A DNA stretch of 64,000 bases from Anthopleura xanthogrammica. Its lineage: Eukaryota; Cnidaria; Anthozoa; Actiniaria; Actiniidae. The first letter of the stretch is position 1, and every line of letters begins with the position of its first letter. Below the pieces are notes generated by a model, which was not told the origin of the DNA, made no database searches, and saw only the letters and a program-made list of their open reading frames with translations. Position numbers and translations under genes: made by a program. Of this stretch, positions 49,673 to 61,595 are shown one piece after another. The DNA lies in assembly GCA_964019055.1 (NCBI GenBank), contig OZ025211.1:2322135-2386134 (forward strand), in the 5' to 3' direction.

Positions 49673-51941
49673 GGTGTCTCATCAGATTAGGCTAGATTTT
49701 TTATAGTTCACTCTTTCAGCAGTTAACATATACTTGAATTGTCCTTAAACATTTTCCTCCTTTGGCATCCTTTTTTGTAAGGGAATATAGCCTTCCTTAT
49801 CTATACTTAAATACACTTCTATTCTCCTGTCATTTAATTACCTCTTGGAACTTCATTTTATTTTCAGGGAAGTATGGATATTTGCTGGAAGAAATAAATT
49901 TATTACAACACTTCCCAATCACACAACTGTGAAATCACACAATTTTCCATGATAACGACAATCAAGTGAAATTCAATCAAGGCAATTCCATGGCATTCCA
50001 AAGTACAAGCCTTTCAAAGCTTTGGTTTCCAAAAGCCTCATGGAAACACTTTGATTGACATCCACTAAAACCTTATTTTGTCGTGACAGAAAATTGCACA
50101 ATTTTGCACATGTGATTTAGAAGCGCTGTAACAGTATTAGTATTATAAATGTGAATATTTTGTTGATAAAACAGGACTACGCCTGAGTAAATGAGTCTAA
50201 TCTAGAAAATTAATGGTATTTTATGAATGATAATTATTGGAAAAACGACTTTATTTTGTAACACACAACAGGCAGCCACACACACCAATATGGGTCTATT
50301 TTTTAACACCTTTAATAAATCGTAATCATACATTCTTATAAATCAATAATTATATATAAGGTATAAAGAAATTATTGTTGCTTGTACAGGTTGGTGAAGA
50401 GGGGGTATCAATCATGAATCACAAACAATTTTTTCGGAAATTCACGGATCATGAAAATACAATAAATGAATAACAATGTTACAAAGATTCAGTGAAACTA
50501 ATGCAGAATCATGAATTGCGGTCTTCAAAATATGCAAATCACCCATCACAGGGGATGGAATTCACAAATCACAGACATTTTTTTTATTTCATGAATCACG
50601 GTCCAAAAATGGCTGAATCATGGATCAAGGAAAACCTCTTCATCACCCTGTTTGTAATGTAACAGAATAGTTACATAAACATGAAGAAAAGTTTTAGCAT
50701 CTATATCAAAATTATATAAGCTGAGAAAAATTTAATAAATTATCATAATTATGTAATACAATGCTTGTACAAATGAAAAATATATCACATATGATTTACA
50801 AATAGTTGGCAGTTTGCTTTTTTCAGTATTAGAATCATTAATTTTTATTAGGTGATGGGCAAAAACCAGTATCACTCTAGCTAGCAAGCCTACTAAAATA
50901 AGATTGACCCTGTGTAGCAGACCGTTGGCAGCTTTCAAATAACTATGATAATCTTCTCTACTGCCCAGGGGAGGGGGAGGGTACTCCCTATAGTTGACTA
51001 TAAGGAGGTGCTCCGCCCAAAAGGGTTACCTTTTTCAGGCCGGAGGTATAGAAAAGGGTTAGGAATTTGTGAGTTTTGGTATAGAAAAAGGTCATGAATT
51101 TGCAAGTTAATTAGGTATAGAAAAAGTAAGGGGAAGTTAAGATTACTATTCAAGAAAATGAAACTGAGCTTGCACACCGTTTTACACAATGTTTGATATT
51201 CATATTTGGTCTACTTCAAAATTAAGGCATATGAAAGGGATAATTAACTTTATGTACAGGCAAAGGTATATGAAGGGGGTACCTTTTAAGGCAAAGGTAT
51301 ATGAAGGAGGTACCTTTTCAGGCAAAAAGGTACATATGAAAGGGGTACCTTTTTGCTGAAATTTGGTATTTAAAAGGGTAAGGGGTCGAAATTCCAAAAT
51401 GCTTAGGAATACCCCCCTTCCCCCAGGGCTCTACTGTGACAAGTTAAGAAAGAAATGATACCCAATGGGATGATCAGGTGGCTGATGAGCTTTAGTCAAG
51501 AGAGGCTCCCTGTGGTGATATGACTACTCCTGATTTCATATTGATATATCTTTGCTCAACGTACAGCTAACAAAGAAATAATACTCAACAGCAGCACATA
51601 AACTTTCAAGTACCTTTACATCCAAAGAAAAAGGGTCCAGAAGGATGGGCTATCTGTGGTGATTTGAATACTTCCACTTTCTTATCAACACTGAAATAAT
51701 AACAAAGAAATAATACTCATTAGAAGCACACAAAAAAATCAAAAAAATAAAAGCACATGAGGGTCCGCATTGACGAGCTCCCTGTGGTGATACGATTACT
51801 TCCGCTTTCTAATTCCGCTTTGACTTCCGGCCGAGGATCCACACCCTTGTCAGTAAATGGACTGGTTCCGAGTTTCAAGTCATATCTGCCATTTTGCCTG
51901 GAAAAGAGATAAAGTAAAATCTCTGTCCTCAAATATGAGAA
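49673..51941. other. Intergenic region, RAB29 to caspase
   Basis: It contains the RAB29 3' UTR, a G-rich bounded element at 50957-51425 with internal GGTACCTTT repeats, and three diverged copies of a ~120-bp block (about 51500, 51640, 51770) sharing CTGTGGTGAT and AACAAAGAAATAATACTCA. The last copy is next to the caspase promoter. No gene is supported. Confidence 0.45.
50957..51425. mobile_element. G-rich bounded repeat with internal GGTACCTTT units
   Basis: Imperfect inverted ends (CCAGGGGAGGGGGAGGGTAC and the complement of 51405-51425). Internally, AGGTATATGAAGGGGGTACC-type units repeat three to four times, and AGGTATAGAAAA repeats near the left. Noncoding. Confidence 0.5.
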
Positions 51942-53967
51942 ATGGCTAGCAAATTTAACATTAATATAGAATCATCTACAGGAGCAGTAGTTGTTGGAGA
52001 TGGCTCTTCTATCACAGTTCATCATGGCGTCTCTAAAGGTGAGAAGAAACGAGTTTTTCTTGCTTAGAGAAGCATATTTTAGGAGTATATGTTTTCGTTG
52101 TTTTCAAGTTGGAGTCTTCTTTGTTTTTCATATTTAAAACTCAATCTGATCTTCATACAGCTTATTCCTACCCTTATGCTTAGCATTTATTTATGTTCTT
52201 CTTACTAATCCTTCAATAAGGACGTAAACTTTCATGAAGCTGGTTTTTAATGTTTTAGAAAGTTGTTTCCGCTCTATCACGAGCTCTATTCATTTGTTAA
52301 ATTATTCTTAGATTTAAGCTTACTCACCAACTCATTGAGAATAGCCTCTAAAAAGTTTAATTTCTTGGTATTTTTCTTCACAAAGTTTAAGATATATATT
52401 GTTAAAAAGCAACCATATTTAGAATATTGCGTTATTAATTAAAAGTGAAACTCAACAACTTCGAAGCTTTGAAGCTTCTGGACCTAGTTCAGATTTCCTT
52501 TAAATCATTCTTAATCGAAGCTTAGATATACACAACTTGAAAAAATCTTAAATTGAGCTTAAAATTTCAGGGTTCATTCCGTGTTCATTCGTTGACAATT
52601 TTGAGATATTCTATTTCTAGCTAGTTTGGGGACAGAAGTTTAATTTTATTTATGTATACATTTGATATATAGTTAGTGTACGAAGTACAGTATAACCAAC
52701 ATCCTTTATGGGTCATTAATATTGATGTTTTTTCTTGTATAGTTAAAAGCAGTTCTGGAAAACAACCAGTAGAACAAGACCTTCAATTTCCAAATACAGG
52801 TAAAATACAGTAACAAATTGATATAATATAAAATGACTAGCGGTTACTAGTTGGGACTGCATTTGTGTCCCTTTCCTAAAACATCCCTTTCACAGTTCTC
52901 TGTGCAATCTTGAAAGTTAGCCGTTAGTTATCAGACTGTTCCACTGAGTGAATATGCGTTATGTCTTGGGGTCAAGAAAGATGATTTGTGAGCTTGCAAT
53001 GATAGAATTATCAATGTGAATGTGAATGTGAATGCAATGTGAATTATCGTCCAAGGTGTTAAAAAAGGTCTCTATCATTGCAAGCTCACCATTCGTCTTT
53101 CTTGACCCTACGACATTACATGTGTTCCTGCAGTGGAACAGTCTGATAACTAGAATACATCAGCCCAAGAGTATTCAGTACATTTGTATTTCTGCAGGTG
53201 GTGTTTATTGCCAAGAAACTGGAGAACCACCCAGCTCTGAACGAGAAACTGATGAATTTCACAGAATAATCAAGAATGGCTATGTCCTTATCATCAATAA
53301 TCAGACATTCCCACATCGTTCAAGTGTTGAGCGGTCTGGTTCAGCAAAGGATGTAGAGAACCTGAGATCACTCTTTGATGACTTTGGGCTTCATCCAGTA
53401 AAAGTAGTAGAAAATCTCACCAGCACACAGATCCTTGAGCAACTAGTCGAGACTTCTGAGAAGGACTTTGGTAAATTTGATTGTTTTATTTGTATAATCC
53501 TAAGCCATGGCTCTTCTGATGGGATCTATGGAGTTGATGAGCAAGTAATTCAGGTGGAGGCCCTGACCAGTAAGTTCCGCCGAACTCCATGCCCCTCGTT
53601 GGAGAACAAGCCTAAGTTGTTTTTCATTCAGGCTTGCCGAGGTTCCAACAAAGATATTGCCCCAGTTGAAAGCGACAGTGAGCCAGTCCCAATGCAGTGC
53701 CGAGGATTGCCTTCTGATGCTGATTTCCTGATCTGCTACGCATCGTCTCCTGGGTATGAGAGCTACAGACACCCAGAACTGGGTTCTTGGTTTATCAGGA
53801 GCTTGGTTGAGGTATTTAAACAGTATTCACCTAACGAACATATCATGGATATGATGTTGAGGATTAACAGCCGCGTCTCTTCGTACTTCAGCCATCATGG
53901 CCATAAACAAATGCCATCAGAAATCTGCATGCTAACAAAGAAGTTCTACTTCAACCCACCTCAATAG
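51942..53967 (+). CDS. Caspase with short RHIM-like prodomain
   Basis: Three exons: 51942-52038, 52743-52799, 53198-53967; 924 nt, 307 residues, phases consistent. It is an apoptosis or innate-immunity cysteine protease cutting after Asp. The catalytic domain has ERSGSAKDVENLRSLFDDFG, catalytic His155 (ILSHGSSDG), catalytic Cys198 (IQACRGS), an Asp-containing linker (VESDSEP) and small-subunit motifs FLICYASSPGYESYRHPEL, GSWF and QMPSEICMLTKKFYF, close to executioner caspases 3/7. Residues 1-51 contain neither CARD nor DED. Instead residues 13-26 read TGAVVVGDGSSITV, like the V-x-V-G-D core of RHIM amyloid motifs of necroptosis proteins. A four-codon upstream ORF (51935-51949) overlaps the start codon. 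A possible poly(A) signal AATAAA is at 54981-54986. The caspase call is firm; the RHIM call is a hypothesis. Confidence 0.92.
52925..53152. mobile_element. 228-bp TIR element in caspase intron 2
   Basis: Inverted ends TAGTTATCAGACTGTTCCAC and complement, then inner arms GTCAAGAAAGA and GAGCTTGCAATGATAGA with complements. It ends 45 bp before the exon 3 acceptor, so the branch point and polypyrimidine region are close to the element. Core shared with 32657-32870. Confidence 0.8.
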
Positions 53968-56638
53968 ACTTTGATGCTAGAGTATTATTAAAACAGCTTC
54001 TTCATTCCATTGGAGTCCAAAGATCTTTATGCCAGCATTACGAAGGTCTAAAATTAAGACATTACTGAATGCTGTACAGTTTGAAGACGCTTGCTTTTGT
54101 ATCCATGTTACCATCTGATAAAAGAAGCCGTGTTGCTATGGTTACAAGATAAATATGAAAAATCACCAAGGAACATTTGGTTTGTCTTTAAGAAAATTTA
54201 TTTTTATTTAACATTTCTTGCATTTTTCCTTCCTTTTATTTTTCCCCCTCTTGGTTTTTGCTATGTGTTTTATGATTTGTGACCGTAGTTTTTGCGACAA
54301 ATGAAAAAATTACTAATTTACTTCATTGATATAAAGGATAGGACACAGCTAGGCAAATGTCATGGACTAGATACAGAACATAAGGTCTTCATGCAATGCT
54401 CCCCTTCCCCCACTCCTCAAGTCAAAGGACTGACCATTTCATCCAGTGTGACTGCCAAAATGAAATGTATTGACATCATAGACTGGCCAAGTTCGTTTCC
54501 ATGACAATAAAAGCAAATTGATGCATGGGTAACAACTCATCATGAAGTGGTTGAACACAAGGCTACCTGGGTGAAAATCTATTGTTCTATGCAGCCCATC
54601 GCTGCCATACTAAAAAGGCACCCCTCATAAATGACATACATAGCCAGCTAGCTTTGGTCCATTCCTTTATACCAGAAAATTTGCAAACAGTAGTTGAAGA
54701 ATTCGTACTAAGTGAAGGCAAAACCGATGCAGTTACTAAGACTAAAACTAGACTTTTACCATAAGAATTTGGTTTTATCACGAATTATTTTTGTTAATTG
54801 TTTGCATCTAAGTTTCATATGGTAACCTTGGAGCCTATTTATCATATGTACTTGTATTCTCTAAAATTAATAATGACTAGCTTCATTTAGATTCAGATAC
54901 AATAACAGATAATATGTGACTACTATATATAAATATATTGCAATCCATAGAAGTGCATGAATGCTGGATTTCAATCAGCTAATAAAAGTCTTTGAATCTC
55001 ATGAGCTGTTCCAAATGTTGGTCAAACACTGACCACGATGTACTGTCAGCCAGAAAGAATGCTATTGAAAACTTGCAATTCAGCTGACGAACATTCCACA
55101 GGGGACAGACAATGACGTTCAGTGAAACACAGCAATAAGGATTATTACTTATCACTTGAACTACTAAGCTCAACACAGTCAAAATCTAGAATTCTTATAA
55201 TGATATTAAGCTTTTATACTTGAGCTATGAGGTCACCTAAGTTACCATCTAGAGGGTCAACATTTGCATGTAACCACAGGTAAAATTCGGACTGTGTTTT
55301 ATGAAACTAAATTATACAATCCCACAAGTAGTGTTACCCATTTTCATAATCATGTGACCCAGATGATTAGCTATATTTCAAGTCGTCTGGGTATTTGGCT
55401 TCCATCAATCAAATTTTCAACGGTCTGAGCTAGTAAATTTTTGATCAACGGCAGCCAAAAACCCATCTTGGGCTGTGTTGGTTGAGTAATAATGAAAATG
55501 GGTATAATGGTAGTTAGACTTCAGTATAATTTCTACCCTGGCCAGAAATGCTTTGCATTTTGAAAAAATGTAGGTCTTTTATCACTGGGTTTCAATGAAG
55601 TGTACTGCAATAAAAGTCATTAAAATACACTACAAATATACACTGTTTAGGACTGAGTAAATGTCAGAATTTACACTGATAATAATAATTGTTTCCTCAT
55701 TTTCTTTCTAAATCTATTATTTGTTATCATTGGTACTTAAAGTATTGAAATTAAGTTTCTGTGGAGTCGAGATTGTTTTCATGTGACGTCACAGCGCGGC
55801 CATATTGGTGTACCTAAACTACATCTTCTCCTACCCTCCAGGAATTGAATTCTATTCAGTTTATGCGAAAACGTTTCTATTGTTTGGTACACCAATATCG
55901 CCACCTTGTCACGTGAGTGAAAACAAACTATATGAAAAACTGCTCCGAATAATGATCTTAATAGATGTGTAAACTAAAGTACTGACAATGAAGTTGATCA
56001 TCTTGTAGTTATTTGTTTGATATTAGTATACGTATTGTAATTTGATTTAGATTTGGGTAGATTATAAAGTAAGGTATTAAAACTGGGTAACTAAAACTTC
56101 TAATATTATTTATTGCTGTGTCTTACCCCCTCCCCCCCCCCCCCCCCCTAGTAACTATGACACAGGGTCAAGTTTCTGCATCTTCAGATCAAAATCTGAC
56201 TACAGGTTGGTTTAAAGATCTATTACTTGAAGATCTAGTGGTTGCATTTCAAAAACTGTTTCCTTTTGGACCCTTATATGGCTTCCAGGAACATTTTCAA
56301 ATTCTAGTTAGATTCTCAAGCTGCATTTTCAAGGTATTCTTGGCCTGGAATAGGGGCATGGTGCTCTGGCACACATTGGCAGTGAGTCCCCCCTGGATTT
56401 GCCAAATGGTAGCTAGTAAGAAATATTTCTGTCTAAGTTCACACAATCCATTGGCCATGGCACAATTGTAGCATATGTCTGATTATAATCTGCCAAAGGT
56501 GGGTATAGTGAGCAGGGCAGAAAAGCAAGCGAGTGGTATGGTATTGGGTAAATTCGCGTACATGTGGGTGCACACGTTTTTCAGTCCTGTCGGTGCAGTG
56601 TACATAATAACAAATACTTAGAATTCTGGGCACTGGGT
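53968..56638. other. Caspase 3' flank and otopetrin-like A 3' flank
   Basis: The first ~1 kb is probably caspase 3' UTR. From 54735 on, the sequence is part of the large duplication. It holds the palindromic element 55774-55924, a possible minus-strand poly(A) signal (complement of TTTATT at about 56109) and a C run at 56127-56149. A plus-strand open frame at 56156-56471 is not convincing as a gene. Confidence 0.45.
55774..55924. mobile_element. 151-bp palindromic MITE (copy within duplication unit 1)
   Basis: Arms GTTTTCATGTGACGTCAC...TATTGGTGTACC and near complement; centre TCTATTGTTTGG. The duplicate in unit 2 lies at 60732-60881, so the insertion came before the segmental duplication. 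Confidence 0.75.
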
Positions 56639-58402
56639 TTACACATGTACAGTTGCTGACACTCCAGTATTTGTGGATAGAAGTGGTTTCCTTTCATCTC
56701 TTTCATACCTTCCATTCCCACTTTCAGTTGAGTCATGTGACTCCGTAACCTGAGAGATATGAACATCACGTCTTGGGTGTACATATTTCAGTGAGCTCAT
56801 TTTACGGTTGATGATGAAAAAGTGCAAGAACATGTGCAGAGACAAGCCAAGATGAATAGGGGCCGCCGCTTCAAAAAATGAGAGTATAGTTGGGTCAAGT
56901 TGGGACTGGCTGAGCAAGTGTTCCACACGTCCATTATACTGGTCAATCACACTTGTTATGAAAATTGACAGAAGTGCCAGCATGATGGCTGGAACTAGAA
57001 GATGGCACATGCGCCGACTGATATTCCTGGATTGCAAACAGTAATGTGGACCCATCTTGACAAAAAAGTGAAGCTGAAACAATATCCCAATAGCTCGTAC
57101 TAGATCCTTCACAGAAGTCCATGCCAAGTATGAGCTTGTCACCTCGTTAGAGAAGGTCCACACGAAACAAAAGGATGATTTCATCAACCAGAAAACAAAT
57201 CCGACAGCACCCATGAACCCAACCATCACGTCTATTGCCTTAGATTCAGTTTCGCGCCATTTGCTGCGGTTGTTTACAATTGGAGTGCTGCCACCTAGAA
57301 GCAATACACCAAGCAAAATAACCACAAAGTCAGAACAGATAGGAAAAATGTTTGACCAGTCTCCAATAAAGTCTAGGTATTGTAGCCCATTGACTAGCTG
57401 CAGACCCACACAAATAACCCCGATTATGTAGCCATAACCAGAGTAGTGGACGACCTCGACATTAACAGACGAACTAGTCAACAATGTCTCTCTGTCAGGT
57501 CGTGGCTCATCATGAGGGGTCTCTGTTCTGCCGTCCCCCGTGTCTTCGAGCTCAAATGCATGTTCCAGGAATAACAAGCTACATAGAAGCCGATAGTCAA
57601 TAAGTAAGGCATTGTAGGCAGATTTCACGATAGAGAAGCCATTTCCAAACAGCGACTTGACGAAGGCGTCGTCAGTATGAGAGGTGACGATGGAGTCGAT
57701 CCAGAAAGCAAAATTCAATAAAGAAATTATTTTCAAAAACCATGAGCACCCCAATCGCATCGAAGGTCTTGGTACTTTATGGCGTAAACTGAAGTGGTAA
57801 ATAGATGCTTGAACGAGCTTCTGGGTGAGAGAAATGAACTCAACTGCAGCGTACTCAGGTGCGGGGGACTTAGTAGCTGCGCCAATAGCGAAGAACATCT
57901 CCAGAGCGCTGAGAGGTAGCGTGATCACCCAGATGACTATCCCCATGCTACCATGTGTGTGACCAACAGGAATCAAAGGTCGTCCATAGTCGTCTATCTC
58001 TCTATCAGGACACTGTCGCTCAAATAGGAAGACAACTCCGGTAATCATAAGAATTACACCAATAGAAACCTCGACCAAAAGTCTGTAGACGCCATAGATT
58101 GTTTCGTGTTTATAGCATCCGAAAGTCGTGATGGTGGTAAGCAAAGCACCCAGAAAGAAAATCACGATGCCGATTCTTGTTTCGACAAACCCTCTTCCCA
58201 GTCGCTTCCAGTAGTACAAGAATAAGACAATAGAGGCAGCTGAGAAGAGAATACTTGAGAGTACAGTAAGAATGAAACTGGAAGCCAAAGATACGTCTGT
58301 CCTATAGCCTGTTGTAGGAGTCGTTGCATTAGAGTAGGTTGAAATGGCTGTATAAAAACGAGTAAAGGTCGTCTGTTTCTCCGTTATAAAAGCAGTAGTC
58401 AT
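56639..58402 (-). CDS. Otopetrin-like multi-pass membrane protein, copy A
   Basis: Single-exon gene of 587 codons starting at ATG 58402. About 12-13 hydrophobic segments run from residue ~40 to ~545, in two similar halves. Each half has a Gln/Phe-containing helix followed by a helix with Asn or Leu, Phe and Asp: KLVQASIYHF then LLNFAFWIDSIV in the first half, RAIGILFQLHFF then LLSIFITSVIDQY in the second. The protein closes with PIHLGLSLHMFLHFFIINRK and a hydrophilic tail rich in Ser, Glu and Arg. This two-half layout fits otopetrins, zinc-sensitive proton channels of the plasma membrane used in acid sensing and pH control. The N-terminus (1-40) is Thr-rich and probably outside the core. Family assignment rests on topology and remembered motifs, so it is moderate; an unrelated 12-TM family is the alternative. 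Confidence 0.6.
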   Translation of the reverse strand: MTTAFITEKQTTFTRFYTAISTYSNATTPTTGYRTDVSLASSFILTVLSSILFSAASIVLFLYYWKRLGRGFVETRIGIVIFFLGALLTTITTFGCYKHETIYGVYRLLVEVSIGVILMITGVVFLFERQCPDREIDDYGRPLIPVGHTHGSMGIVIWVITLPLSALEMFFAIGAATKSPAPEYAAVEFISLTQKLVQASIYHFSLRHKVPRPSMRLGCSWFLKIISLLNFAFWIDSIVTSHTDDAFVKSLFGNGFSIVKSAYNALLIDYRLLCSLLFLEHAFELEDTGDGRTETPHDEPRPDRETLLTSSSVNVEVVHYSGYGYIIGVICVGLQLVNGLQYLDFIGDWSNIFPICSDFVVILLGVLLLGGSTPIVNNRSKWRETESKAIDVMVGFMGAVGFVFWLMKSSFCFVWTFSNEVTSSYLAWTSVKDLVRAIGILFQLHFFVKMGPHYCLQSRNISRRMCHLLVPAIMLALLSIFITSVIDQYNGRVEHLLSQSQLDPTILSFFEAAAPIHLGLSLHMFLHFFIINRKMSSLKYVHPRRDVHISQVTESHDSTESGNGRYERDERKPLLSTNTGVSATVHV

Positions 58403-59687
58403 CTCTCAGAGATTTCGTGCATTAGCACCGAGTTCAAACAATCACTGTGAAAACTGAGAAGACTGTATATAGTTTCTTTAAAATATTTTCAACCAAGTCT
58501 TAAATAAATGCTAACTTGAAGTAGCTCTGCTATAGTGAATTTGTTATCACGCAACGCTATACCATTTCAATCAAGGATTTCTTGGAAATTTACAAACCGG
58601 AAGTTTGTTTTCATATTCGGTCATATTACGCACTGCATCCCCAAGCTCGTCATGCATGACGTCGCGTCATGATTGTAACGCAGTACAGGTGAGGAGGTGA
58701 GTACACATAGCCCTACATAGTGATCGTGAGCTGGAATTTGCGAATTTTATTGTTTTTGAATTATTTAACTATATGAATGACTTGAAACTAAAACTTGGTA
58801 CTTTCTTGGTACTTTCTTTTTTTAGCTGTTCATACATCGATCCAAATGCGAATCACACATCTCTGATCTTTTGGAAACCGGCTCTTGTAGCTCTAGATCG
58901 ATTATTACAGTCCTTAGCTTATCATTATTAACCCCCATGATTCACCACCCCATTCACCAAATCCACCACCACAATTCAATCCACCACCACAATCACCGTC
59001 CACCACAATTCAATCCACCACCATCACCAATCCGGTGACCACCACCATCACAATCCACCAGCACCTCCACAATCAACCACCATCACCATCACCACCATCA
59101 CAATCAACCACCATCACCATCTACCAACACCAGCACAATCCATGGCCACCTCCACCACCACAATCCGCCATCACCATCACCACAATCCACCACCACAATC
59201 ACAACCACCACCACAATCCATTACGGCACCACAATTCACGTGCACCACCATCCACCACAGCAATCCAATTCGCCACCACCACCAGTCTAATCCACTATGC
59301 GCCACTAATCCACCACCCACCATCCACCATCCACTACAACAATCCAATCCAATCCACCACCAATCCAATCCAACATGCACCACCACCAATCCACCAGCAA
59401 CATCACAATACACCACCACCTACCACAATCCACCATCCACCACCATTCCTCACCACCACGTACCATCTACCTCTAACACCCATGGCTACAATCCACCACC
59501 AGCACATTCCCCCACCATCCTCCACCACCACCCACGACCCACCATCACCACAATCGACCACCACCACCAGAGGCGTAGCCAGGATTTTGCCTTAGGGGGA
59601 CCCAAAACCCGTTTTCAGAACATCAAGCAAAATAAACGGCCAATTAACCAAAAAAACGGCAAACACGATGGGTGAGGGGGGCCCGGG
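58403..59687. other. Otopetrin-like A 5' flank, CCACCA tract and G-rich repeat
   Basis: Bases 58403-58905 are the 5' flank and match 63333-63790 with more divergence than the genes. The rest is repeat: the CCACCA tract and a GGCGTAGCCAGG-type fragment. No gene is seen. Confidence 0.5.
58925..59575. repeat. CCACCACAATC-type minisatellite
   Basis: About 650 bp of degenerate CCACCA, CACAATCC and CATCACCA units. The long open frames on both strands (His/Pro/Thr-rich or Gly/Trp-rich) come from this composition and are not genes. A second tract of the same type starts at about 63825. Confidence 0.93.
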
Positions 59688-61595
59688 ACTAAGACTAAAA
59701 CTAGACTTTTACCATAAGAATTTGGTTTTATCATGAATTATTTTTGTTAATTGTTTGCATCTAAGTTTCATATGGTAACCTTGGAGCCTATTTATCATAT
59801 GTACTTGTATTCTCTAAAATTAATAATGACTAGCTTCATTTAGATTCAGATACAATAACAGATAATATGTGACTACTATAAATATATATATTGCAATCCA
59901 TAGAAGTGCATGAATGCTGGATTTCAATCAGCTAATAAAAGTCTTTGAATCTCATGAGCTGTTCCAAATGTTGGTCAAACACTGACCACCATGTGCTGTC
60001 AGCCAGGAAGAATGCTATTGAAAACTTGCAATTCAGCTGACAAACATTCCACAGGGGACAGACAATGACGTTCAGTGAAACCCAGCAATTAGGATTATTA
60101 CTTATCACTTGAACTACGTACTAAGCTCAACACAGTCAAAATCTAGAATTCTTATATTGATATAAAGCTTTTATACTTGAGCTATGAGGTCACCTAAGCT
60201 ACCATCTAGAGGGTCAACATTTGCATGTAACCACAGGTAAAATTCGGACTGTGTTTTATGAAACTAAATTATACAATCCCACAAGTAGTGTTACCCATTT
60301 TCATAATCGTGTGACCCAGATGATTAGCTATATTTCAAGTCGTCTGGGTATTTGGCTTCCATCAATCAAATTTTCAACGGTCTGAGCTAGTAAATTTTTG
60401 ATCAACGGCAGCCAAAAACCCATCTTGGGCTGTGTTGGTTGAGTAATAATGAAAATGGGTATAATGGTAGTTAGACTTCAGTATAATTTCTACCCTGGCC
60501 AGAAATGCTTTGCATTTTGAAAAAATGTAGGTCTTTTATCACTGGGTTTCAATGAAGTGTACTGCAATAAAAGTCATTAAAATACACTACAAATATACAC
60601 TGTTTAGGACTGAGTAAATGTCAGAATTTACGCTGATAATAATAATTGTTTCCTCATTTTCTTTCTAAATCTATTATTTGTTATCATTGGTACTTAAAGT
60701 ATTGAAATTAAGTTTCTGTGGAGTCGAGATTGTTTTCATGTGACGTCACAGCGCGGCCATATTGGTGTACCTAAACTACATCTTCTCCTACCCTCCAGGA
60801 ATTGAATTCTATTCAGTTTATGCGAAAACGTTTCTATTGTTTGGTACACCAATATCGCCACCTTGTCACGTGAGTGAAAACAAACTATATGAAAAACTGC
60901 TCCGAATAATGATCTTAATAGATGTGTAAACTAAAGTACTGACAATGAAGTTGATCATGCATCTTGTAGTAATTTGTTTGATAATAGTATACGTATTGTA
61001 ATTTGATTTAGATTTGGGTAGATTATGAAGTAAGGTATTAAAACTGGGTAACTAAAACTTCTAATATTATTTATTGCTGTGTCTTACCCCCTCCCCCCCC
61101 CCCCCTAGTAACTATGACACAGGGTCAAGTTTCTGCATCTTCAGATCAAAATCTGACTACAGGTTGGTTTAAAGATCTATTACTTGAAGATCTAGTGGTT
61201 GCATTTCAAAAACTGTTTCCTTTTGGACCCTTATATGGCTTCCAGGAACATTTTCAAATTCTAATTAGATTCTCAAGCTGCATTTTCAAGGTATTCTTGG
61301 CCCGGAATAGGGGTATGGTGCTCTGGCACATATTGGCAGTGAGTCCCCCCTGGATTTGCCAAATGGTACCTAGTAAGAAACATTTCTGTCTAAGTTCACA
61401 CAATCCATTGGCCATGGCACAATTGTAGCATATGTCTGATTATAATCTGCCAAAGGTGGGTATAGTGAGCAGGGCAGAAAAACGAGCGAGTGGTATGGTA
61501 TTGGATAAATTCGCGCACATGTGGGTGCACACGTTTTTCAGTCCTGTCGGTGCAGTGTACATAATAACAAATACTTAGAATTCTGGGCACTGGGT
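59688..61595. other. Duplicated caspase 3' flank, unit 2
   Basis: Near-identical copy of 54735-56638. There is no caspase coding sequence in this copy, only its 3' flank, the MITE (60732-60881) and the 3' flank of the otopetrin-like gene. Nothing else is recognised. Confidence 0.7.

Noticed and set aside
51720..51932. 70-aa minus-strand ORF divergent from the caspase
   Set aside because: Related blocks next to it contain stops; no domain or splice evidence, so left as a repeat.
53032..53197. N-terminal extension of the caspase reading frame
   Set aside because: This is the intron plus the MITE; the CTGCAG|GT acceptor at 53197 and the exons at 51942 and 52743 give a better start.
54582..54764. 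60-aa ORF downstream of the caspase
   Set aside because: In the caspase 3' flank; the duplicate unit keeps only its last few codons, so it is not conserved.
56156..56471. Plus-strand ORF starting MTQGQVSASS, also at 61114-61428
   Set aside because: Conserved in both copies only because the duplication is recent; it is antisense to the otopetrin 3' flank, has no splice context and no recognised domain.
59035..59675. His/Pro/Thr-rich proteins of 177-186 aa
   Set aside because: Translations of the CCACCA minisatellite in two frames; no conserved domain.
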